From Ga0077527 sp964531455 (GTDB lineage: Bacteria; Pseudomonadota; Gammaproteobacteria; Burkholderiales; SG8-41), in the NCBI GenBank assembly GCA_964531455.1, contig CAZHFZ010000013.1:1-64000 (forward strand): a stretch of DNA of 64,000 bases. The letters run 5' to 3'. The position numbers and the translations under genes are program-made. Positions 24,385-30,874 of the stretch are shown piece after piece (positions within the stretch are counted from its first letter, which is position 1; each line of letters begins with the position of its first letter). The notes beneath the pieces are model-generated. The model had not been told where the DNA came from. It saw only the letters and a program-made list of their open reading frames with translations, and searched no databases.

Positions 24385-24800
24385 TCGACGATGCGCCTGA
24401 ACGAACGGTAATGATCTGCAGTGTAGTAAAACACGCCGCCGCCACGGCATTGCGCAAGGCGCAGCGGACCTGCCGGAGTGTTGGCCGCGCGCTGGCGCTC
24501 ACACCCGACGACGATGCGGCGCGCGCCCCGGTGCTTGATGCCCGGGGTGTTTACGGTGTATTCGCGGTAATGGCCGCGCGGCGCAGGCGGCAGCAGCTTC
24601 TCGTAATTGCCGAAGGTGATGCCATCGCGCTCGTGCGGAAACGGACCGCCGCTGCGGATCAGCTGCAGCGTCTGATGCGCCTCGGCCGGGAGCTCCTGCA
24701 AACGCACATCGCGCAGCTGCTGGGGATCGCCACGCGCAAACGCTGCCGCGGCAAAAAGCGCAGCCGCCAGCAGCAACAGATGCTTTGCAGCGTTCCGCAA
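24381..24800 (-). CDS. secreted guanyl-specific ribonuclease (barnase/RNase Sa-like)
   Basis: The 139-residue protein has a signal peptide at about 1-23 (AAALFAAAAFARG). The mature part is close to RNase Sa in pattern: LPAEAHQTLQLIRSGGPFPHERDG, then REYTVNTPG, RGARRIVVG and YYTADHYRSF. The inferred catalytic residues E80, R95 and H130 are all present. A longer loop with C100 and C118, perhaps a disulfide, separates the last two motifs. The start must be the TTG at 24800, with GGA upstream, because an in-frame TGA lies two codons before it. It follows aspS by 40 bp and is directly coupled to its barstar gene. Confidence 0.87.
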   Translation of the reverse strand: MRNAAKHLLLLAAALFAAAAFARGDPQQLRDVRLQELPAEAHQTLQLIRSGGPFPHERDGITFGNYEKLLPPAPRGHYREYTVNTPGIKHRGARRIVVGCERQRAANTPAGPLRLAQCRGGGVFYYTADHYRSFRRIVE

Positions 24801-24840
24801 GTCTCAGTCCGTCGGGAAACGGGTTACGGTCTGCCAGCGG

Positions 24841-26625
24841 TCACGCCGCCGGCGTGGTATTGCGCAGGCGGATGTGCAGTTCGCGGAGCTGGCGCTCGGG
24901 CACCGCACTCGGCGCTTCGACCATCAAATCCTGACCACGCTGTGTTTTCGGGAAGGCGATGACTTCACGGATCGATTCTGCGCCAGTCATCAAGGTCACC
25001 AGACGGTCCAGACCGAAAGCAATGCCGCCGTGCGGCGGCGCGCCGTAGGACAGCGCATCGAGCAGGAATCCGAACTTCGCGCGCGCCTCTTCCGGCGCAA
25101 TCCCGAGCGCCGCAAACACCTGTGACTGGACTTCGGCGCGATGGATACGTACCGAACCACCACCGATCTCCCAGCCGTTCAGCGCGACATCGTAGGCTTT
25201 GGCCAGCACTTTGCCCGGATCCGTTGCGAGCAAGCCGAGATGATCATCCTTGGGTGCGGTAAACGGATGATGAGCGGCGACCCAGCGCTTCTCTTCTTCG
25301 TTGTAATCGAATGCAGGAAAATCAACAACCCAGCAGGGCCGCCAGCCCGCTTCAGCGTGGCCTTTTTCATGGCCAACCCTGACGCGCAACGCACCCAGCG
25401 CATCACACACCACCTTGCGGCGATCAGCGCCGAAGAAAATCAGGTCGCCGTTGGCAGCGTTGGTGCGCTTGAGGATTTCCGCAAGTACCGGCTGCGGCAG
25501 GAATTTGACGATCGGTGACTGCAAGCCTTCTTCGTTGAGCTTGGTGACGTCGTTGACCTTGATATAGGCCAGGCCTTTTGCGCCGTAGATGCCGACGAAG
25601 GCCGTGTACTCGTCAATCTCTTTGCGCGTCAGCGCTGCGCCGCCCGGCACCCGCAGCGCGGTGACACAGCCGTCCTTCTGCGCCAGCGCCTGCTTGAATA
25701 CCTTGAACTCCACCTGCGCCATCAAGTCGCTGAGTTCTGTCAGTTCCAGCTTGACGCGCAGATCGGGCTTGTCGGAACCGTATTTCGCCATCGCCTCGGC
25801 ATAGGTCAGTCGCGGGAACACACCGAGATCGACGTCGAGCACCGACTTGAACAGGTTGCGGATCAAACCTTCCATCAGGTCCTGGATCTCGCGCTCGCCA
25901 AGGAACGAGGTCTCGATATCTATCTGGGTGAACTCCGGCTGGCGATCGGCGCGCAGATCCTCATCACGGAAGCACTTCACGATCTGGTAATAACGGTCGT
26001 AGCCGGCCACCATCAGCAACTGCTTGAACAGTTGTGGCGACTGCGGCAACGCGTAGAACTGTCCGTCATGCATACGCGAAGGCACGAGGAATTCGCGAGC
26101 GCCCTCGGGTGTTGATTTATAGAGCATGGGGGTTTCGATATCAATGAAACCATGCTCGTCCAGATAGCCGCGGACGGCACGTGCGGCCTGGTGACGCAGG
26201 CGCATATGCTTCTGCATCTGCGGACGCCGCAGGTCAAGAAAGCGGTACTGCAGACGGACATTCTCGGACAGTTGCTCATCATCCATCATGAACGGCGGGG
26301 TCTGTGATGCATTCAGCACTTCCATGCCTGTTGCCAGCACTTCGATTTCGCCGCTGACCAGATTGCTGTTGACCGTGCCGGCCGGCCGCTCTCGCACCTT
26401 GCCTTCGACACGCACTACGAATTCATTGCGCAGACCGTTGGCCACCTCAAACGTTTCGGCGCGATCAGGATCGCAGACGATCTGCACCAGGCCCTCACGA
26501 TCACGGAGATCGATGAAGATCACGCCGCCATGATCGCGGCGACGGTGTACCCAGCCGCAAAGGGAAACGGTCTGACCGAGGTATTTGCGGTCAATCAGAC
26601 CGCAGTAGTTGGTACGCATGGACAT
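24841..26625 (-). CDS. aspS: aspartyl-tRNA synthetase
   Basis: The 594-residue class II synthetase has an N-terminal OB-fold anticodon-binding domain (1-105, starting RTNYCGLI and VSLCGWVHRRRDHGG). Motif 2 is FRDEDLRADRQPEFTQ at about 215-230. The bacterial GAD insertion domain lies at about 290-410, and motif 3 is GIAFGLDRLVTLMTG at about 530-545. It charges tRNA(Asp). Whether it is discriminating depends on residues I cannot assess safely. A downstream in-frame ATG at 26619 would give the common MRTNYCG opening. It belongs to the fmdB-DUF502-aspS operon, 21 bp after DUF502. Confidence 0.97.
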   Translation of the reverse strand: MSMRTNYCGLIDRKYLGQTVSLCGWVHRRRDHGGVIFIDLRDREGLVQIVCDPDRAETFEVANGLRNEFVVRVEGKVRERPAGTVNSNLVSGEIEVLATGMEVLNASQTPPFMMDDEQLSENVRLQYRFLDLRRPQMQKHMRLRHQAARAVRGYLDEHGFIDIETPMLYKSTPEGAREFLVPSRMHDGQFYALPQSPQLFKQLLMVAGYDRYYQIVKCFRDEDLRADRQPEFTQIDIETSFLGEREIQDLMEGLIRNLFKSVLDVDLGVFPRLTYAEAMAKYGSDKPDLRVKLELTELSDLMAQVEFKVFKQALAQKDGCVTALRVPGGAALTRKEIDEYTAFVGIYGAKGLAYIKVNDVTKLNEEGLQSPIVKFLPQPVLAEILKRTNAANGDLIFFGADRRKVVCDALGALRVRVGHEKGHAEAGWRPCWVVDFPAFDYNEEEKRWVAAHHPFTAPKDDHLGLLATDPGKVLAKAYDVALNGWEIGGGSVRIHRAEVQSQVFAALGIAPEEARAKFGFLLDALSYGAPPHGGIAFGLDRLVTLMTGAESIREVIAFPKTQRGQDLMVEAPSAVPERQLRELHIRLRNTTPAA

Positions 26626-26646
26626 GGGGTTTTGATTTTCAGTAAA

Positions 26647-27273
26647 TTATTTGGGTTTTGCCAGGGCGCCGTTATTGGTTGTCACCACGCCCATCGAGAC
26701 AATGTATTTGAATGCGACGTCGACCGGCATATCGATCTCGATGACATCTTCACGTCGCAAATAGAAATAAAATCCATTGACCGGGCTCGGCGTCGTCGGG
26801 ATGAACACTGCGACATGTTCATCCGGTAGCTGGGCAGCGATTTCAGCCGGAACGTTGGTCTGGAACGCCAGTGACCAGGCCTGCGGGTGCGGGTAGCGTA
26901 CCAGCAACACTTTGCGGAACGCATGGCCGCTGCCCGAGAACAGCGTATCGCTAACCTGCTTGACGCTGTTGTATATCGTATTTACAACCGGAATCCGCGC
27001 CAGGACGCCTTCCCACAGCAGTACCAGCCGTTGCCCCAGCATGTTTGTCGTAAACATCCCGGTAAACAGAACGATCACCACCGTCATGATCACCCCCAAG
27101 CCAGGCACATGCACCCCGAGCCAGTTCTCGGTCAGAAAAGACCGGGGCAACAATTGCAGGGTCTGATCCAGTGTGCTCACCAGCAGGTTGAGCACCCAAA
27201 GCGTGATCACCAGCGGCACCCAGATCAGCAGACCGGTGATGATGTAGCTCTTGATGGAGGATTTTTTGAACAT
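26647..27273 (-). CDS. DUF502 family membrane protein
   Basis: The 208-residue protein has two N-terminal transmembrane helices (about 10-32 and 58-80). A conserved soluble domain follows, with LLWEGVLARIPVVNTIYNSVKQVSDTL and VAVFIPTTPSPVNGFYFYLRREDVIEIDM, the DUF502 signature. The gene is regularly found between fmdB and aspS in betaproteobacteria. No biochemical role is firmly assigned. The ATG at 27273 follows a GG-rich stretch; 96 bp separate it from fmdB. Confidence 0.88.
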   Translation of the reverse strand: MFKKSSIKSYIITGLLIWVPLVITLWVLNLLVSTLDQTLQLLPRSFLTENWLGVHVPGLGVIMTVVIVLFTGMFTTNMLGQRLVLLWEGVLARIPVVNTIYNSVKQVSDTLFSGSGHAFRKVLLVRYPHPQAWSLAFQTNVPAEIAAQLPDEHVAVFIPTTPSPVNGFYFYLRREDVIEIDMPVDVAFKYIVSMGVVTTNNGALAKPK

Positions 27274-27369
27274 GGGGTTGGCTGGCGCACAGTGAGGCGG
27301 CGTGCGCGGGTGCGGCGATCATCAGCGCGGCACGAAGGCTATTGCCTCCGACCGCGGCCGCTCAGGAAA

Positions 27370-27645
27370 TCAATTGCTGGCAGGACAGGCGCCCGCGCCA
27401 CAGGCAGGCTGATCTGACTTGGCTTCTTCTTTTTTCGCTGATTCTGCCGGCTTGGTGCCGCCTTTGTTCTTGAAATCGGTCGCGTACCAACCGCTGCCCT
27501 TCAATTGGAAGCCGGCCGCAGTAACCATCTTGGAAAGTGATTGTTTACCGCATTCCGGACAGTCCTTGAGCGGTGCATCGCTGATGCGTTGCAGGAATTC
27601 CTTCTGGAACCCGCAAGCCTCGCACCGGTATTCGTAAATAGGCAT
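27370..27645 (-). CDS. FmdB-type zinc ribbon protein
   Basis: The 91-residue protein begins MPIYEYRCEACG. A four-cysteine zinc ribbon (CEAC at about 8-11, CPEC at about 29-32) is followed by the FQLKGSGWYATDF segment characteristic of the FmdB/regulatory zinc-ribbon family. A low-complexity tail with CGAGACPASN closes it. I chose the ATG at 27645 with GGGGTA before it; the frame extends four codons to a TTG. It is the first gene of the fmdB-DUF502-aspS-RNase-barstar-nudB unit. A role in regulation is suggested for the family but unproven. Confidence 0.88.
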   Translation of the reverse strand: MPIYEYRCEACGFQKEFLQRISDAPLKDCPECGKQSLSKMVTAAGFQLKGSGWYATDFKNKGGTKPAESAKKEEAKSDQPACGAGACPASN

Positions 27646-27672
27646 GGCGTACCCCAAAAAAGCTAAAAAAGC

Positions 27673-27727
27673 ATTATACCTGAGACGGTTACCCTCACTT
27701 TGACCGTATATGAGGGCGAGAACCGTC
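27673..27727 (-). promoter_or_regulatory. fmdB promoter with nested inverted repeat
   Basis: On the minus strand a consensus -10 TATAAT lies at 27678-27673, 28 bp upstream of fmdB, without a good -35. Covering the -35 position is a two-tier inverted repeat: GACGGTT (27684) with AACCGTC (27721) outside, CCCTCA (27692) with TGAGGG (27711) inside. It could be an operator or, in RNA from the plus strand, a hairpin in the ackA leader. Confidence 0.5.
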
Positions 27728-27834
27728 GCTTTTCAAGGCCTTGGCACATCACTGCTTGGCGCAAGGCGCCACTCACGGCACAATTGAGGTCACGTAGGTC
27801 ATTGAAGAAAAAGAATTTTTCCGGAAATTCCGTC

Positions 27835-29010
27835 ATGAACAGCCAGATTCTTGTCCTCAACGCCGGCTCCTCCAGCATCAAATTTGCCGTATTCAGCGAC
27901 AGCCAGCCGCTGAACCGCACCATACAGGGCATGGTATCCGGCATCGGATCAATAACCTCTTTCGCTGCGCGCAACGAAAACGGCATGCTGCCGGGAACGC
28001 TGCCAGCCGGTCCACTGGATCATGAAAGCGCACTCGCCTGGCTGTTTGAGTGGTTGGCGACGGGAGGTCACGCAAATCAGCTGATCGGCGCCGGACACCG
28101 GGTTGTTCACGGTGGTGAACATCGCGATGCGCCGATCATCATCGGCGATTTGAGTATTGAGGAACTTGATGCGTTGGCACCGTTGGCACCGCTGCACCAA
28201 CCGCACAACCTTGCAGCCATCAAGGCTCTGCGCAAACTGCGCCCGGAACTTGCTCAAGTCGCCTGTTTCGATACAGCCTTCCACCGCACGCAACCGGTGG
28301 TTGCACAGTCGCTGGCGCTGCCACGGGCAATCACCGAACTGGGTCTGCGCCGTTACGGTTTTCACGGCTTGTCCTACGAATACATTGCCAGCGTATTGCC
28401 GCAAAGTCTTGGAGCTCGCGCCGAGGGCCGCGTGATCGTGGCCCATCTCGGCAATGGTGCCAGTCTGTGCGCGATGCGCAACCGGCGCAGCATCGCCACG
28501 ACGATGGGGTTCAGCACACTGGATGGTCTGGTCATGGGCACACGCTGCGGTTCCATCGATCCGGGTGTGTTGTTCTACCTGATGCACGAACAGAAGATGT
28601 CGTCAAAAAAAGTGGAAGACCTGCTCTACCGGCAATCCGGGCTGCTTGGCGTGTCCGGCATCAGCAATGACATGCGCACGCTCCTCGACAGCAGCGACCC
28701 TCGGGCTGCGCAGGCGGTTGCGCAATTTGTCTATCGTGCCGCACTGGAAACCGGTGCCCTGACCGCGGCGCTGGAAGGACTGGATGCGCTGGTCTTTACC
28801 GGCGGCATCGGTGAACATGCAGTAGCCATCCGCTCGCAGATCTGCGAAAAGCTGCACTGGCTGGGTGTCGGGCTCGATCCCGAAGCCAACGCACGCAACA
28901 GCACGCAGATCTCCACGGCAGAAAGCGCGATCGCTGTTTGTGTAATTCCGACGGACGAGGAGGCCGTTATCGCCGGACATACACTCCGGCTGTTGCGCAC
29001 AAGTACCTGA
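27835..29010 (+). CDS. ackA: acetate kinase
   Basis: The protein has 392 residues. ASKHA-fold landmarks are VLNAGSSSIKF (4-14), GHRVVHGGE (about 84-92), FDTAFH (catalytic D) and HLGNGASLCAM (about 205-215). FTGGIGEHA lies near the end. It interconverts acetyl phosphate and acetate with ADP/ATP. I chose the ATG at 27835 (MNSQILVLNAGSS); the longer frame from 27700 has no family sequence. pta is not adjacent, so its partner is elsewhere. A bidirectional terminator follows. Confidence 0.95.
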   Translation: MNSQILVLNAGSSSIKFAVFSDSQPLNRTIQGMVSGIGSITSFAARNENGMLPGTLPAGPLDHESALAWLFEWLATGGHANQLIGAGHRVVHGGEHRDAPIIIGDLSIEELDALAPLAPLHQPHNLAAIKALRKLRPELAQVACFDTAFHRTQPVVAQSLALPRAITELGLRRYGFHGLSYEYIASVLPQSLGARAEGRVIVAHLGNGASLCAMRNRRSIATTMGFSTLDGLVMGTRCGSIDPGVLFYLMHEQKMSSKKVEDLLYRQSGLLGVSGISNDMRTLLDSSDPRAAQAVAQFVYRAALETGALTAALEGLDALVFTGGIGEHAVAIRSQICEKLHWLGVGLDPEANARNSTQISTAESAIAVCVIPTDEEAVIAGHTLRLLRTST

Positions 29011-29015
29011 AGCAT

Positions 29016-29043
29016 AAAAAAAGCCGGGCTCAGCCCGGCTTTT
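29016..29043. terminator. bidirectional terminator between ackA and ssb
   Basis: GCCGGGC-TCA-GCCCGGC, a 7-bp GC stem with a 3-nt loop, is flanked by AAAAAAA on the left and TTTT on the right. It can terminate both the ackA transcript and the convergent ssb transcript. Confidence 0.85.
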
Positions 29044-29062
29044 GCGCGACGACCGTGCCGGC

Positions 29063-29527
29063 TTAGAACGGAATATCGTCATCCATGTCGTCGAAACTGC
29101 CACCACTCTTCTTGGCGGGGGCCTTCGCACCACCGCCACCACCTGAAGTTGCCGCGGATTCACGCATGGGACTGCCGCCGCCATCACCGCCCCCCCGGCT
29201 TCCCAACATTCGCATCTGATCTGCCCGGACCTCGGTCGTATAACGATCCTGGCCTTCTTTGTCCTGCCACTTCCGGGTGCGCAGAGAACCCTCGATGTAT
29301 ACCTGAGAACCTTTGCGCAGATACTCACCGCATATTTCCGCCAGCTTGCCAAATGCGCTGATGCGGTGCCATTCAGTGGCTTCTTTTTTCTCGCCACTGG
29401 TCTTGTCCTTCCAGGTCTCCGATGTGGCGATACTGAAACTCGTCAGAGCTTCACCGCTGGGCAGATACCGGGTTTCCGGATCCTTGCCCAGATTACCGAT
29501 CAAAATCACTTTATTAACGGATGCCAT
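29063..29527 (-). CDS. ssb: single-stranded DNA-binding protein
   Basis: The 154-residue protein has an OB-fold at 1-108 (MASVNKVILIGNLGKDPE, WHRISAFGKLAEI, YIEGSLRTRKW). A glycine-rich linker follows, and the acidic tip DDMDDDIPF recruits partner repair proteins. The neighbours MFS and uvrA are the usual ssb context in proteobacteria. It is read from the spacer after the MFS gene, and ends 20 bp before the shared terminator. Confidence 0.97.
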   Translation of the reverse strand: MASVNKVILIGNLGKDPETRYLPSGEALTSFSIATSETWKDKTSGEKKEATEWHRISAFGKLAEICGEYLRKGSQVYIEGSLRTRKWQDKEGQDRYTTEVRADQMRMLGSRGGGDGGGSPMRESAATSGGGGGAKAPAKKSGGSFDDMDDDIPF

Positions 29528-29593
29528 ATCGGTTTTTCCTTTTGATTTGAACGCATCAATCAGTTTGAGTAACGCGCCCGCCGTCCGGGGCGT

Positions 29594-30784
29594 TTACGCG
29601 TTTTTTACAGGGGGCACGCGCATGCCGAAGGCGAGTATAAGCCAGATCGCCAACAGCACGGCGTCGAAGACAATCACTCCAACGGCGCCCCAATTCTTGT
29701 AGAGAATGCCGCCCGCCGCGGCACCGAGGAAGGTACCAAAAAACTGGATTGTGCTGTAGAGACCTATTGCTGTGCCCTTTGCATGCGCAGGAGCCAAACG
29801 TGTAGCAAGCGTAGGCAGCATTGCCTCCAGCGCATTGAATGGCGCAAAAAATGCCAGCAAAAACAAAGACAAAAGCCAGATACTCCCGTCCAGCCAAGGC
29901 AATGCGAGGTGTGCCACCAGCAGCACGGCAATCGAAACGATGAACCAGCGTCGCAGCAGCACTGGATTACCTGCCTGCAGAACTGAGGGCATCATCAGTA
30001 CAAACGAGCCCAGCATGACCGGCAGATAGACCTGCCAGTGCGAACTCACCGGCAGACCGGCGTCACGCAGGCCAAAAGGCACAACAATGAATAACGCCAT
30101 CAACACGGCGTGAAGCGCGAAGATTCCCCAATTCAGCCGGGCAAGTTGCGGGTCCATTAGGACGTGCCAGAAATCTTTCAACGCACGGCCGGGAACCGGC
30201 GGCACCTGCGGCGCGTCCGGGATGGCGCGCCACATAACCAAAATCGCACCCAAAGCGAGGACCCCTGTCAGCGCAAAAATCCCCGGAACTCCGATTATCC
30301 GATCAAGCCAGGGGCTGACAACCAGTGAAAGCGCAAACGCGACACCAATGGTCGAGCCGATCATAGCCATTGCTTTCGCGCGCTGGTCTTCGCGCGTGAG
30401 ATCAGCCGTCATGGCGATCACCGCAGCTGAAATAGCTCCCGCGCCCTGCAACATTCGGCCAAGAATGACGATGTAAATATTCGGTGCCAGCGCAGCAACG
30501 AAACTGCCGACCGCAAAAATAACCAGTCCGATGTAAATCACCGGTTTGCGGCCATAACGGTCGGACCACCAACCGAACGGTATCTGCAGCAATGCCTGCG
30601 TCAATCCGTAAGCCCCGATGGCAAGCCCAACCAGCATCAGATCGTTGCCCCCGGGGAGTTGTTCTGCATAAATTGCAAACACCGGAAGGATTACGAACAT
30701 GCCCAGCAATCGCAGTCCGAAAATTCCGGACAAACCAATGCTGGCCCGCAATTCGAGCGGGGTCATTTTGCTTCGCGACGACAT
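29594..30784 (-). CDS. major facilitator superfamily transporter next to uvrA
   Basis: The 396-residue protein has twelve predicted hydrophobic helices. The loop signature GWWSDRYGRKPVIYIG lies at about 70-85, and a long middle loop at about 195-215 separates the halves. I chose the ATG at 30784; the frame begins two codons earlier at a TTG. It is divergent from uvrA and 66 bp upstream of ssb on the same strand, a conserved neighbourhood. The drug-efflux-like sequence suggests small-molecule export, but the substrate is unknown. Confidence 0.88.
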   Translation of the reverse strand: MSSRSKMTPLELRASIGLSGIFGLRLLGMFVILPVFAIYAEQLPGGNDLMLVGLAIGAYGLTQALLQIPFGWWSDRYGRKPVIYIGLVIFAVGSFVAALAPNIYIVILGRMLQGAGAISAAVIAMTADLTREDQRAKAMAMIGSTIGVAFALSLVVSPWLDRIIGVPGIFALTGVLALGAILVMWRAIPDAPQVPPVPGRALKDFWHVLMDPQLARLNWGIFALHAVLMALFIVVPFGLRDAGLPVSSHWQVYLPVMLGSFVLMMPSVLQAGNPVLLRRWFIVSIAVLLVAHLALPWLDGSIWLLSLFLLAFFAPFNALEAMLPTLATRLAPAHAKGTAIGLYSTIQFFGTFLGAAAGGILYKNWGAVGVIVFDAVLLAIWLILAFGMRVPPVKNA

Positions 30785-30820
30785 GGACAAAGGCGGGGGA
30801 AGGGAAATCTGGGAGAACAG

Positions 30821-30849
30821 TTGGGCGTAACTGCTTATGCGCGTATATT
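30821..30849 (+). promoter_or_regulatory. uvrA: probable uvrA promoter
   Basis: TTGGGC (-35, 30821-30826), a 17-bp spacer and TATATT (-10, 30844-30849) lie 25 bp before the uvrA start. The inverted repeat CAGTT-N6-AACTG (30818-30833) overlaps the -35, a repressor-like position, but it does not match the CTGT-N8-ACAG LexA box. Confidence 0.55.
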
Positions 30850-30874
30850 AGCAGGTTTACCTTTGGTCACTCAC

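Noticed and set aside
29555..29593. terminator between the MFS gene and ssb
   Set aside because: A CGCCC/GGGCG pairing exists, but it is short and not followed by a T-tract; it also lies upstream of the MFS gene stop context in a way that would not end ssb transcription.
30818..30854. LexA/SOS box upstream of uvrA
   Set aside because: No CTGT-N8-ACAG match; the CTG...CAG spacing seen (18 bp) is far too long. Only the unrelated CAGTT/AACTG palindrome was kept as a weak note.
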